Counted from the stretch's first letter, positions 9,327 to 18,256 are shown. The stretch is DNA of 64,000 bases from CAIMFV01 sp040757715 (GCA_040757715.1 JBFLWS010000001.1:248001-312000), one strand, 5' to 3'. Numbers and translations: made by a program. Notes: a model not told the origin generated them from the letters alone.

Positions 9327-10462
9327 TGGCGGAAGAGCTCGCGGCTGACGATGACGCGCATGATCTCGTTGGTCCCCTCGAGGATCTGGTGCACCCGCAG
9401 ATCCCGCACCACCCGCTCCAGCGGGAAGTCCTGCAGATAGCCGTAGCCGCCATGCAGCTGCAGCGCCTGATTGGCCACCTCGAACCCGGCGTCGGTGGCG
9501 AAGCGCTTGGCCATGGCGCAGAGCTTGGTGGCCTGAGGGTCGCGGCGGTCGAGGGCGCTGGCGGCGTTGCGCACCATCAGCCGGGCCGCCTCAAGCTCGG
9601 TAGCCATGTCGGCCAGCTTGAATTGCAGGGCCTGGAACTCCTTCAGCGGCTTATCGAACTGCCGCCGCTGCTCCATGTAATCCTTGGCGGTGTCGAGGGC
9701 GAAGCCGGCCCCGCCCAGCGAACAGGCGGCGATGTTGAGCCGTCCGCCGTCGAGGCCCATCATGGCGAAGCGGAAACCGTGGCCCTCCTGCCCCACCCGA
9801 TTTTCCGCCGGAATGCGGCAGTCGTCGAACAGCACCTGGGCGGTGGGCTGGGACTTCCAGCCCATCTTGCGCTCATTGGCCCCAAAGGAGAGGCCCGGCG
9901 TACCCTTTTCCACCACGAAGGTGGAGACGCCCTTGGGGCCCGGCTCGCCGGTGCGGGCCATGACCACATAGAGATCCGAGACCCCGGCGCCGGAGATGAA
10001 GGCCTTGCCGCCGTTCAGCACATAGTGATCACCGTCGCGCACCGCGGTGGTGCGCATGGCCGCCGCGTCCGAGCCTGAGCCCGGCTCGGTGAGGCAGTAG
10101 GAGGCGATCAGTTGCATGGTGGTCAGACGCGGCAGGTACTTCTGGCGCAGCTCTTCCGAGCCGAAGCTGTCGATCATCCAGGAGGCCATGTTGTGGATCG
10201 ACATGTAGGCCGCCGTGGCCACGTCGCCCCGCGACAGGGCTTCGAAGATCAGCACCGCGTCGAGGCGACCGAGACCCGAGCCGCCCACGTCGTCCTTCAC
10301 ATAGATGCCGGCGAAGCCGAGCTCGGCGGCCTTGCGCATCACATCCACGGGAAAATGGCTCTCAGCGTCCCATTTGGCGGAATGGGGGGCAAGTTCTGCC
10401 TGAGCAAAGGCCTCCGCCGCGTCCCATATGGCGCGCTGATCGTCATTGAGGGCGAAATCCAA
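9323..10462 (-). CDS. Acyl-CoA dehydrogenase, probably isobutyryl-CoA dehydrogenase
   Basis: 379 residues from TTG at 10462 (GGGAG seven bases upstream; the protein then starts MDFALNDDQRAIW, as in the family). A longer frame to 10519 exists but lacks a ribosome site. FAD-binding YCLTEPGSGSDAAA and the catalytic glutamate in LEGTNEIM (about Glu362) are present, as is the C-terminal LHGGYGYLQDFPLER motif. Flavoprotein passing electrons to ETF. Coupled to the HIBYL-CoA hydrolase gene, so isobutyryl-CoA is the likely substrate; other short branched acyl-CoAs are possible. Confidence 0.9.
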   Translation of the reverse strand: MDFALNDDQRAIWDAAEAFAQAELAPHSAKWDAESHFPVDVMRKAAELGFAGIYVKDDVGGSGLGRLDAVLIFEALSRGDVATAAYMSIHNMASWMIDSFGSEELRQKYLPRLTTMQLIASYCLTEPGSGSDAAAMRTTAVRDGDHYVLNGGKAFISGAGVSDLYVVMARTGEPGPKGVSTFVVEKGTPGLSFGANERKMGWKSQPTAQVLFDDCRIPAENRVGQEGHGFRFAMMGLDGGRLNIAACSLGGAGFALDTAKDYMEQRRQFDKPLKEFQALQFKLADMATELEAARLMVRNAASALDRRDPQATKLCAMAKRFATDAGFEVANQALQLHGGYGYLQDFPLERVVRDLRVHQILEGTNEIMRVIVSRELFRQ

Positions 10463-10588
10463 GCGCAGACTCCCTGATTTTCGAAGGCTGTGTTCTATGA
10501 CATTCTTGAGGTGGAGCAACTGCGCCCCGGTGCGCTAGCTTGTCAATGCGGCCCGCGCGGGCCTCAGGTCGACGAAGGGGACGGCGCC

Positions 10589-11077
10589 ATGTCCAGCATC
10601 TACGAACATCCCGAACACGACCTCATCCAGACCCAGTTCGACCGCCTCATCGCCTTGGTCGGCTATGCGCTGCTGTTCGTGGGCGTGTTCATGGCCGGCG
10701 TGCCGTCGCTGGTGGCCGTGGCCCTGGCCCTCGCGCATCACAACGACACCCACCCCATCATCCGCACCCACTATCGCCATCAGGTGCGCATCTTCGTCAT
10801 TGCCGTGACCACCGTCGTGGCCGCTATCCTCTGCGGCATCGTCGCCGGCGGTCTGTGGATCGCCGACATCGTCGGCTTCGTCGAGCACCTGCTCGGCCAT
10901 TCGATGGACTTCATGGGGGTTACGCCCACGGCGAAAAAGGCCTGGATCGGCGGCCTCTTCTTCATCACCGCGATTGTGCTCTTTGTCTTCGGCGCGCTAT
11001 GGACCCTGGCGTCCTCGGCGTTCGGCTTCATGCAGCTGATCACCAATCGTCCCGTGGGTCGCCTGCCCAAGGCCTGA
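10589..11077 (+). CDS. DUF4870-like small integral membrane protein
   Basis: 162 residues from ATG 10589 (AAGGGGA upstream). Three hydrophobic segments are evident: about residues 20-50 (LIALVGYALLFVGVFMAG), 70-98 and 115-145. The soluble loop HHNDTHPIIRTHYRHQVR resembles the conserved loop of DUF4870/Tic20-like proteins. Function unknown. It is 51 bases upstream of hemB on the same strand and divergent from the acyl-CoA dehydrogenase. Confidence 0.8.
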   Translation: MSSIYEHPEHDLIQTQFDRLIALVGYALLFVGVFMAGVPSLVAVALALAHHNDTHPIIRTHYRHQVRIFVIAVTTVVAAILCGIVAGGLWIADIVGFVEHLLGHSMDFMGVTPTAKKAWIGGLFFITAIVLFVFGALWTLASSAFGFMQLITNRPVGRLPKA

Positions 11078-11128
11078 GGCGAGATCGACCTCGTCTGGCG
11101 GCGGGGGCCCCTCCTTCTGGAGTTCGCC

Positions 11129-12148
11129 ATGCCTCACCCGCCCCTCGCCGCCTATCCCGCCCTCCGCCTGCGGCGCCTGCGCCAGGCCGACTGGATTCGG
11201 CGGCTGGTGCGCGAGACGGTGCTCACCCCCGCCGACCTGATCTGGTCCATGGTGGTGCATGACGGCCCCGAAGACGAAATCGAGATCGCCTCCATGCCCG
11301 GCAGCCCGCGCCTGTCGGTGAAGCGCTGCGCCGAGGCGGCCAAGACCGCCCGCGCCCTCGGCATCCCCGCCATCGCCGTCTTCCCCTACATAGACCCGGC
11401 CAAGAAGGACGCGCAGGGCTCGGCCGCCGCCGACCCCGACAACCTCGTCTGCCGGGCGGTGAAGGCCATGAAGGACGCCGCCCCCGAGGTGGGGATCATG
11501 TGCGACGTGGCCCTCGACCCTTTCACCAACCACGGCCACGACGGCCTGATCGAGAACGGCCGCATCGCCAACGACGCCACGGTGGAGGCGCTGATCGCCC
11601 AGGGCCTGGTGCAGGCCGAGGCGGGCTGCGACATCCTCGCCCCCTCCGACATGATGGACGGGCGGGTTGGAAAACTGCGGCAAGCGCTTGAATCCAAAGG
11701 CCTTCAGGACGTGATGATCATGTCCTACGCCGCCAAGTACGCCTCGGCGTTCTACGGTCCTTATCGCGACGCCATCGGCTCAGGAAAGCTGGGCTCGGGC
11801 CCGCACGACAATCCCACCGACAAGAAGACCTATCAGATGGACTTCGGCAATTCGGAGGAGGCCCTGCGCGAGGTGGCCCTCGACATCGCCGAGGGCGCCG
11901 ACATGGTGATGGTCAAGCCGGGCATGCCCTATCTCGACGTGCTGCAACGGGTGTCGGAGACCTTCGGCCTACCCACCTTCGCCTACCAGGTGTCCGGCGA
12001 GTACGCCATGATCCTCGCCGCCGCGCGCAACGGCTGGCTGGACGAGGAGCGCTCGATCCTGGAAAGCTTGTCCTGCTTCAAGCGCGCCGGCGCCGCGGGC
12101 GTGATCACCTACTTCGCACCACGGGCCGCCAGGCTGCTGGGCGCTTAA
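11129..12148 (+). CDS. hemB: Delta-aminolevulinic acid dehydratase (porphobilinogen synthase)
   Basis: 339 residues. Condenses two 5-aminolevulinates to porphobilinogen. Schiff-base lysines are Lys203 (MSYAAKYASAFYGP) and Lys263 (VMVKPGMPYLD). The zinc cysteine cluster of yeast/human enzymes is replaced by Ala128, Asp130 and Asp138 (DVALDPFTNHGHDG), the pattern of the magnesium-type enzymes of alphaproteobacteria. Start ATG 11129 with GGAG upstream. Works directly after HemA (2857-4086). Confidence 0.97.
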   Translation: MPHPPLAAYPALRLRRLRQADWIRRLVRETVLTPADLIWSMVVHDGPEDEIEIASMPGSPRLSVKRCAEAAKTARALGIPAIAVFPYIDPAKKDAQGSAAADPDNLVCRAVKAMKDAAPEVGIMCDVALDPFTNHGHDGLIENGRIANDATVEALIAQGLVQAEAGCDILAPSDMMDGRVGKLRQALESKGLQDVMIMSYAAKYASAFYGPYRDAIGSGKLGSGPHDNPTDKKTYQMDFGNSEEALREVALDIAEGADMVMVKPGMPYLDVLQRVSETFGLPTFAYQVSGEYAMILAAARNGWLDEERSILESLSCFKRAGAAGVITYFAPRAARLLGA

Positions 12149-12163
12149 TTCAAGGGGACGGCG

Positions 12164-12745
12164 ATGGGCGATTTCTTCAAGGTCGGCAAACCCATCTTCC
12201 TCGATTTCCTGTCCACCATCGCCTTCATCGTGGCGGTGAGCGTGCTGCACGACGTGGCCCTCTCCATCCTCATCGGCATGGCGGTGGGGATCGCCGAGAT
12301 CGGCTGGCAGTACCTGCGCCACAAGAAGATCAGCGCCATGGAGGGGGCGAGCCTCGCCCTCGTCATCGTGCTCGGCGCCGCCAGCCTGATCACCAAGGAC
12401 CCGCGCTTCGTCATGCTGAAGCCCAGCATCGGCTATGGCGCCATTGGCATGGTGATGCTGCAGCGGGACTGGCAGCTGCGCTACGCCCCGCCCCGGGCCC
12501 TGGTGTTCGTGCCGGCCGAGCGGTTCATCTTCTGGGGACGGCTGTGGGCGGCGCTGATGTGGATCTCGTGCTTCGGCAACCTCGCCCTGATTTCCCTCGT
12601 CGATCTCGCGACTTGGAGCAAAATCCTCAGCATCTGGGGGCTCAGCACCAAGCTCAGCCTGTTCGTCGCCGAGTATTTCCTCATCCGAGCCGAAGCCATC
12701 GGCAATTACCGCAAGGGCGTGCGATTCGCCGAGGAGCCGGCGTAA
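12164..12745 (+). CDS. IspZ/YciB-like inner-membrane septation protein
   Basis: 193 residues, several hydrophobic segments. The central region KKISAMEGASLALVIVLG followed by DPRFVMLKPSIGYG matches the conserved core of the intracellular septation protein A family, though the rest is more divergent than a canonical YciB. Probably involved in envelope or division processes; not certain. Starts 15 bases after hemB (AAGGGGACGG ribosome site), so likely co-transcribed. Confidence 0.75.
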   Translation: MGDFFKVGKPIFLDFLSTIAFIVAVSVLHDVALSILIGMAVGIAEIGWQYLRHKKISAMEGASLALVIVLGAASLITKDPRFVMLKPSIGYGAIGMVMLQRDWQLRYAPPRALVFVPAERFIFWGRLWAALMWISCFGNLALISLVDLATWSKILSIWGLSTKLSLFVAEYFLIRAEAIGNYRKGVRFAEEPA

Positions 12746-12757
12746 ACCGCGACCGTC

Positions 12758-13612
12758 TTAGCGCTGCAAGCGCGCCAGCAGGCTGGAAGTGTCCCAGCGC
12801 CGGCCGCCCAGGGCCTGCACATCGGCGTAGAACTGGTCCACCAGCGCGGTGAGCGCCAGGGTCGAGCCGTTGCGCCGCGCCTCGTCCAGCACGAGGCCCA
12901 GGTCCTTGCGCATGAGGTCCACGGCGAAGCCGAACTCGTAGCGCCCTTCGCTCATGGAGCCCCAGCGGTTCTCCATCTGCCAGGAGCCGGCCGCGCCCTT
13001 GGAAATGGCGCCGAACACGGCTTCGAGGTCGAGATCCGACTGCTGGCCGAAGTGGATCGCCTCGGCCAGGCCCTGCACCACCCCGGCGATGCAGATCTGG
13101 TTGCACATCTTGGCCAGCTGCCCCGTCCCCGAGCCGCCGATGCGCTGGGTCGTGCGGCAATAGGCGCGGATCACCGGGATGGCCCGCTCCACCGCGCCCG
13201 CGTCGCCGCCCATCATGGCCGTGAGCACGCCGTTCTCAGCCCCGGCCTGGCCGCCCGACACCGGCGCGTCGACAAAGAAGCGACCCGAATCCAGGGTAAG
13301 CCCCGCCATCTCCTGCGCCAGCTTGGCCGAGGTGGTGGTGTGGTCGACGATCACGGCGCGGTCAGCCAGCGCCGGCAAGGCCTCGCGCACCACCTCGCGC
13401 ACGTCATGGTCGGCGCCCACGCAGAGGATCAGCTTGTCAGCATCCTTGGCCACCTCGGCCACGCTGTCGGCGGCCAGCACACCAAACTCGTCGGCGAAGC
13501 GCTGCGCCTTGGCTGGCGAGCGATTGAACACCGTGACCTGACGGCCCGCCTTCACCAGATGCCGCGCCATGGGATAGCCCATCACGCCCAGGCCTACGAA
13601 CGCCACCTTCAT
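12758..13612 (-). CDS. NAD(P)-dependent beta-hydroxyacid dehydrogenase (HIBADH/GarR family)
   Basis: 284 residues from ATG 13612, which has a perfect GAGGAGG; a longer frame to 13648 does not. Dinucleotide motif FVGLGVMGYPMA at the N-terminus, substrate loop DAPVSGG (about 115-121), catalytic Lys168 in GQLAKMCNQ. A paralogue of the mmsB at 4189 but without the MmsB-specific tryptophan loop, so the substrate may be tartronate semialdehyde, succinic semialdehyde/glyoxylate or another beta-hydroxyacid. Ten bases downstream of the flavin reductase gene. Confidence 0.88.
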   Translation of the reverse strand: MKVAFVGLGVMGYPMARHLVKAGRQVTVFNRSPAKAQRFADEFGVLAADSVAEVAKDADKLILCVGADHDVREVVREALPALADRAVIVDHTTTSAKLAQEMAGLTLDSGRFFVDAPVSGGQAGAENGVLTAMMGGDAGAVERAIPVIRAYCRTTQRIGGSGTGQLAKMCNQICIAGVVQGLAEAIHFGQQSDLDLEAVFGAISKGAAGSWQMENRWGSMSEGRYEFGFAVDLMRKDLGLVLDEARRNGSTLALTALVDQFYADVQALGGRRWDTSSLLARLQR

Positions 13613-13622
13613 GACAGCCTCC

Positions 13623-14108
13623 TCACTCACCAGAATCCATGGCGCCAAATCGCCCGCGGAAATAGCTGAGCGCTGCGCCCGAGCGGGACTCGAAGCGCTC
13701 GACCTTGCCGATTATCAGCACATGGTCGCCCACATGCACGCGCTCATGCGCACGGCAATAGAGCTGACTGAGCGCGCCTGTAAGGCCGGGCGCCAGGTCG
13801 TCCGCTCCGGCGGCGAGGTCTTCCGGCAAGAGCTGGGATTGGCCGCGCATGGCCACCCGCCGCGCCAGGGGCTCCTGATCTGCGGCCAGGATGTTGATGG
13901 TGAAGGTCTCGGCGCGGCGGAACCGCACACCGCGATCGGATCCGTCGCCCAGGCAGAACAACACGAGTGGCGGGTCCAGCGACACCGAGGTGAAGGAATT
14001 CACTACCAGACCATGGGCGACGCCCGCCTCAGCGACGCTCACCACCACCACGCCGGTGGGAAAGGCGCCCAGCGCCTGACGGTAGGGCGGCTTGGCCTCG
14101 CTGGTCAC
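13623..14108 (-). CDS. Flavin reductase-like FMN-binding protein
   Basis: 161 residues from GTG 14108, where the family start (PPYRQALGAFPTGVVVVS) falls; a longer frame reaching 14312 would overlap the motB promoter and looks non-coding. The stretch GLVVNSFTSVSLDPPLVLF is the FMN/NAD(P)H site of the flavin reductase domain. Likely supplies reduced flavin to a monooxygenase not encoded nearby. Same-strand pair with the dehydrogenase at 12758. Confidence 0.87.
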   Translation of the reverse strand: MTSEAKPPYRQALGAFPTGVVVVSVAEAGVAHGLVVNSFTSVSLDPPLVLFCLGDGSDRGVRFRRAETFTINILAADQEPLARRVAMRGQSQLLPEDLAAGADDLAPGLTGALSQLYCRAHERVHVGDHVLIIGKVERFESRSGAALSYFRGRFGAMDSGE

Positions 14109-14246
14109 GGCCCCTCGCTGACAATGGTTCGCGACGAAGCGTCGCTGAGCCCCGGCGCATAGGACAAGCGCCCGTTCGACGCAACCGCATCTTAATCCCC
14201 TTGGCCTAGAGGCATGGTTAAGCCTGTGTGCAGGGGAAGCGGGTCC

Positions 14247-15146
14247 ATGAGTTACGGCGACCAGCCGATCGTCATCAAGAAGGTCAAGAAGGTGGTCGGG
14301 GGCGGCCACCACGGCGGCGCGTGGAAGGTGGCCTATGCCGACTTCGTCACCGCCATGATGGCCTTCTTCCTGCTGATGTGGCTGATCAACACCACCAGCC
14401 CCGAGCAGAAGCGCGGCATCGCCGACTATTTCGCTCCGGCCAGCGTCTCGGAAGTGACCTCCGGCTCCGGCGGCATCCTTTCGGGCACGGCCCTGGGCGA
14501 CAAGGGCGACAAGAGCGCCGGCTCCATGTCCATCATGCAGAAGCTGTCGCCCGAGGCCCCGCCCAATTCGACCGATGGCGGCAAGAGCTCCAAGGGCGGC
14601 CCCTCCGACCAGACTCAGGACGCCAAGCAGGCGGCGGCTCAGCGCGAATCAGATCAGTTCCAGTCGGCCGCTGAGAGCCTGCGCCAGGCCATGCAGGACA
14701 TGCCGGAGCTGTCCGAACTCTCCAAGCAGATGATCGTCGACCAGACGCCCGAAGGCCTGCGCATCCAGCTGGTGGATCAGGAAGGCCGGGCCATGTTCGA
14801 CCAGAGCTCCACCCGCCCTAACGAGCGCGCCCGCATTCTTCTGCGCGCGGTGGCCAAGGTGATCAACCAGCTGCACAACCGCGTCACCATCTCGGGCCAC
14901 ACCAGCGCCACGCCCGTGGGCCAGCCGAAGTCCGGCGACGATTGGCAGCTTTCCGCCGCCCGCGCCAACGCCTCGCGCACTGTGCTGCAGGAAGCCGGCG
15001 TGCAGCCTGATCGCGTCTATCAGGTCTCGGGCAAGGCCGCGTCCGATCCGCTCTATCCGGACGACCCCACCCTGCCCGGCAACCGCCGCATCACCATCGT
15101 GCTGCTGCGCGAATCGCCGGTCCTGCCGCCCAACGCCCACCCGTAA
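14247..15146 (+). CDS. motB: Flagellar motor stator protein MotB
   Basis: 299 residues from ATG 14247 (GGGGAAG upstream). Short cytoplasmic N-terminus rich in Lys/Gly/His, one membrane segment VAYADFVTAMMAFFLLMWL carrying the proton-binding Asp32, plug helix SPEQKRGIADYF, a Ser/Lys/Gly linker (about 75-140), and a C-terminal OmpA-like peptidoglycan-binding domain (VTISGHTS, ARANASRTVL, NRRITIVLL). No motA is next to it; in Caulobacter motA and motB are also unlinked. Confidence 0.95.
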   Translation: MSYGDQPIVIKKVKKVVGGGHHGGAWKVAYADFVTAMMAFFLLMWLINTTSPEQKRGIADYFAPASVSEVTSGSGGILSGTALGDKGDKSAGSMSIMQKLSPEAPPNSTDGGKSSKGGPSDQTQDAKQAAAQRESDQFQSAAESLRQAMQDMPELSELSKQMIVDQTPEGLRIQLVDQEGRAMFDQSSTRPNERARILLRAVAKVINQLHNRVTISGHTSATPVGQPKSGDDWQLSAARANASRTVLQEAGVQPDRVYQVSGKAASDPLYPDDPTLPGNRRITIVLLRESPVLPPNAHP

Positions 15147-15262
15147 GCGGTTCCAGCCGCAACGTGGTGTGAGCAGGCCGGCGCCCCCTTGCGTCTTTCC
15201 AGGGCTTGCCCCCTAATCGCAGTATGACCTGCGCCTCCGACTCCAGCGCCTGAAGCCGACCC

Positions 15263-16012
15263 GTGAGCCAGCACTTTCCCACCGGCAAGCTGCGGTTCTA
15301 TCTCACGGCGCCCGCGCCGTGCCCCTACTTGCCGGGGGAGGAGGAGCGCAAGGTGTTCGCGCACCTGCCCCTGTCGGACGGGCCGGCGGTGAATGACAGC
15401 CTCACCTTGTGGGGTTTCCGACGCTCCCAAAACATCGCCTACCGGCCGGCCTGCGAGGCTTGTTCGGCCTGCATGTCGGTGCGCATTCCCGTGGCCGACT
15501 ACACGTTCTCCAAGAGCGATCGGCGCGTGCTCGACCGCAATCAGGAGCTCACCGCCCATTGGGTGGAGGCCGAGGCGACCATGGAGCAGTTCGAGCTCTT
15601 GCGCCGCTACCTCCTCACCCGCCACGCGGACGGCGGCATGGCCGAGATGACCTGGCCGGACTATGTGGCCATGGTGGAGGACACCTCGGTGCGCACCCAC
15701 CTCATCGAGTATCGCCGTCCCACAGAGGACCGCGGCCCTGGCGACCTGGTGGCCTGCGTGCTGGTAGACTTGCTCGCGGACGGACTTTCGCTGGTTTACA
15801 GCTTCTATGAGCCGAGCCTCGCCAAACACAGCTTGGGCGGCTTCGTCATCCTCGATCACGTGCGCCAGGCCGCCGCCTTGCAGCTTCCTTACGTCTATCT
15901 CGGCTATTGGGTGCGGGGCAGCGCCAAGATGGCCTACAAGGCCCGCTACCAGCCGCTGGAAGTGCTGGTGGGCGCCAACTGGCGGCTGATGTCCGCCGCC
16001 GAACGGGACTAA
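15263..16012 (+). CDS. bpt: Aspartate/glutamate leucyltransferase (aminoacyl-tRNA-protein transferase, Bpt/ATE type)
   Basis: 249 residues. Transfers an amino acid from aminoacyl-tRNA to N-terminal acidic residues, marking proteins for ClpAP by the N-end rule. Cysteine cluster RPACEACSACMSVRIPV, conserved C-terminal YLGYWVRGSAKMAYKARYQP, and the N-terminal FYLTAPAPCPYLPG all fit ATE/Bpt. GTG start at 15263. Convergent with comEC; a dispersed palindrome fills the gap. Confidence 0.93.
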   Translation: MSQHFPTGKLRFYLTAPAPCPYLPGEEERKVFAHLPLSDGPAVNDSLTLWGFRRSQNIAYRPACEACSACMSVRIPVADYTFSKSDRRVLDRNQELTAHWVEAEATMEQFELLRRYLLTRHADGGMAEMTWPDYVAMVEDTSVRTHLIEYRRPTEDRGPGDLVACVLVDLLADGLSLVYSFYEPSLAKHSLGGFVILDHVRQAAALQLPYVYLGYWVRGSAKMAYKARYQPLEVLVGANWRLMSAAERD

Positions 16013-16059
16013 GGGCGTTTTCCGAAAAGTGGGAACCGGTTTTCGGACAAAAACGCCCT
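16012..16059. repeat. Dispersed extragenic palindrome, copy 1
   Basis: Outer stem AGGGCGTTTT (16012-16021) pairs with 16050-16059; inner stem TCCGAAAA (16021-16028) pairs with TTTTCGGA (16040-16047) around GTGGGAACCGG. A second copy lies at 43254-43305 in opposite orientation with the same core and one base change. It lies between convergent bpt and comEC and may serve as their terminator. Similar small palindromes are widespread between genes in alphaproteobacteria. Confidence 0.85.
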
Positions 16060-18141
16060 CTAAAATCCTCCCCAAGGTCGGCGGGATTGGGCGAGCGCCG
16101 CCCAGGCCAGACGATAGCCGGCGCCCTCGCGATAGACCTCCAGCGCCCCGCCGAGATCAAAGGCGCGCCGGTCGAGCCAGGTCGCGCCACAGCTTTCCGG
16201 CTCATCCATGATCACAGCCAAGGCGATGAATTCCGTTCTCTGGCAGAGGCTTGCCAGCTCATATTGCGTCGGATCATGCGCGCCGAACCACACGGCGAGA
16301 CGCGGCGAAATGGCGCCCCGTGTGACGCAATAGGATCGAAAACAGTCGAACGCCTGCGCCGACGCGGCGTCGGGATCGGCTGGGGCCGCCAGGCCGCGAT
16401 GCTGCAGGAAGGCGCCCACGGCGAAGGCGCGCTTGTTGGGCTTCATGGCGACCCCAACGCCCTTGTCGATGAGCGCGGCGTTGCCGGCGTCGGCGGCGAT
16501 CCACAGAACCGGGGGCGGCGATCGCGGCCAGACCAGCACGGCGAGCGAAAGGCCGACGCCGATCCAGCGCAGCCTTCCCTTCCACAGGATCGCGAACACT
16601 AGACCGACCATCGAGACCACGAGCGCCAGGGAAGGCGCGCTGGCGATGGCGGTCTGGGCGAACGGCGCGTGGGCGAAGCCGTGCGCCACCGCGAGCACCC
16701 CCTCCGCCGCCCAGCGGACGGTGGCGAGGACCGGGGCCAAGATGAGGTCGCTCGCCCCCGCCCCCTGCCCCGCCAAGGTCACGGCCAGGGCCGGCATCAT
16801 CACCGCGCTGGCGATGAAGTCGGCCACAAGATTGGCGAACAGGCCGAAGGTGGCGGAGCGGTTGAAATGCTGGATGGCGAAGGGCCCGGTGGCGAGGCCG
16901 GCGACGAAACTCACCGCCAGCAGCGACTTCAGCACGTCCCCGCCCCTCTGCATCAGGACGAGCGGCCAGGGCAGGCCTACGGCTTTCGTCTGCCGTCGCG
17001 GCCAGGCTTCCGCCAGGGCCACCAGGGCGCCGGTGGCGCAGAACGACATTTGGAAGCCGGGCTGGGTCACCGCCTCGGGCTGCAAGACGAGCACCACCAG
17101 CGCCGCCAGGGACAGGGATTGCAGGCTCACCGGCCGGCGATCCAACAGGATGGCGAGGAAGGCCACGCTGGCGGTGATGGCCGCCCGCCGCGCCGGGGCG
17201 TGGGCGCCGGAGAGCATGAAATAGAGGCCGACGGCGATGAGCCCGCCCGCCGCGGCCAGTTTCTTGCCCGAAACCCGCAAGGCGAGCGCCGGGACCGCCG
17301 CCGCCAGCAGCCGCAACAGGCCATAGGCGAAACCGGACACCGCCGCCGTGTGCAGACCGGCGATGGCCAGCATGTGGGCGAGGCCGGAGCCGCGCAGGTC
17401 GTCCTCCGCTTCAGGCGACAGCCAGTCCTCATGGCTGGTGGCCACGGCGGCGGCGAGCCCGGCGGCGTCGCCGGGCGGCAGGGCGCTCACCAGCCGCTCG
17501 GCGGTGCGCCAGCGCAGGCGGTTGAGGGAAGTCTCCAGGTCAAGGTCCTGATTGTCGGGTTCCACCTGCACCGGCCCGAGGGCCGCGCCCACCCCGCCGA
17601 GCCCCTCGAAATAGGCGTCGCGGGCGAAATTGTAGCCGCCGGGGCTGGCCGATCCGGGCGGCGGGTTGAGGATGGCCACGAGGCGAACCCGATCCCCCGG
17701 CGCGATCCCGGCCACGTCGTTCATCACCAGGCGAATGCGCCGCGGCAGATCTTCCTCGCCTAGGCGGCTGATGGAGTCGGGCGCAATGAGCAGGCGTCGA
17801 CGCGCCTTGCTCGGACTGGCGAGGTCCACCACCCGCCCCTCCACCCGCACCGGCCCAAGGCCCGCCGGAATGCGCGGGCTCGCCACCAGCGTGGTCTTCA
17901 GGGCCGCGCCGGAAAAGCCTGCCGCAGCAAAGGCCAGCAAGGCCAACGCCGCGGCCCAGCTCCGTGGCCAGCCCCGACCCTGCGCCGCCATGGCTGCCCC
18001 CGCCAGCACGACCGCGCCCGCCAGCAGGAGCGCCAGCGGCGGCTCGTCCGGCAAGCCGAAATAGAGCGCCGAACCCAATCCGAAGGCTGCTGGCGGCCAC
18101 AAAGTCCAGCGCTCCAGTTGCGCCGCCGCCTCAATGCGCAT
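16060..18141 (-). CDS. comEC: ComEC/Rec2-type DNA uptake channel
   Basis: About 693 residues from ATG 18141 (start uncertain; an upstream frame to 18333 would overlap gltX). N-terminal membrane helices and a DUF4131-like soluble domain (GPVRVEGRVVDLASPSKARR, then PGGYNFARDAYFEGLGGVGA), then the competence membrane domain (GLAHMLAIAGLHTAAVSGF, LSGAHAPARRAAITAS, PGFQMSFCATGALV). The C-terminal third has WIAADAGNAALIDKGVG but no HxHxDH, so the metallo-beta-lactamase nuclease domain of Gram-positive ComEC is absent or degenerate, as in many alphaproteobacteria. Predicted inner-membrane channel for single-stranded DNA. Divergent from gltX. Confidence 0.88.
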   Translation of the reverse strand: MRIEAAAQLERWTLWPPAAFGLGSALYFGLPDEPPLALLLAGAVVLAGAAMAAQGRGWPRSWAAALALLAFAAAGFSGAALKTTLVASPRIPAGLGPVRVEGRVVDLASPSKARRRLLIAPDSISRLGEEDLPRRIRLVMNDVAGIAPGDRVRLVAILNPPPGSASPGGYNFARDAYFEGLGGVGAALGPVQVEPDNQDLDLETSLNRLRWRTAERLVSALPPGDAAGLAAAVATSHEDWLSPEAEDDLRGSGLAHMLAIAGLHTAAVSGFAYGLLRLLAAAVPALALRVSGKKLAAAGGLIAVGLYFMLSGAHAPARRAAITASVAFLAILLDRRPVSLQSLSLAALVVLVLQPEAVTQPGFQMSFCATGALVALAEAWPRRQTKAVGLPWPLVLMQRGGDVLKSLLAVSFVAGLATGPFAIQHFNRSATFGLFANLVADFIASAVMMPALAVTLAGQGAGASDLILAPVLATVRWAAEGVLAVAHGFAHAPFAQTAIASAPSLALVVSMVGLVFAILWKGRLRWIGVGLSLAVLVWPRSPPPVLWIAADAGNAALIDKGVGVAMKPNKRAFAVGAFLQHRGLAAPADPDAASAQAFDCFRSYCVTRGAISPRLAVWFGAHDPTQYELASLCQRTEFIALAVIMDEPESCGATWLDRRAFDLGGALEVYREGAGYRLAWAALAQSRRPWGGF

Positions 18142-18256
18142 AGCTGAAAGGCCGTCGCGCCACCAAAGCCGGCGCCTAGGACGGAGCCGCGCCCCCGTGC
18201 TAGACACCGCGCCCTCGGCCCAGCGCCCCTCCGTTTCGCTACCGGCAGCTCCATCC

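Noticed and set aside
14109..14246. Search for a sigma-54 or CtrA site before motB
   Set aside because: TTAA half-sites are present but not with the seven-base spacing, and there is no GG-N10-GC element.
14109..14312. N-terminal extension of the flavin reductase to 14312
   Set aside because: Arg/Cys-rich sequence without similarity to the family; it would overlap the motB promoter and start. GTG 14108 gives the standard length.
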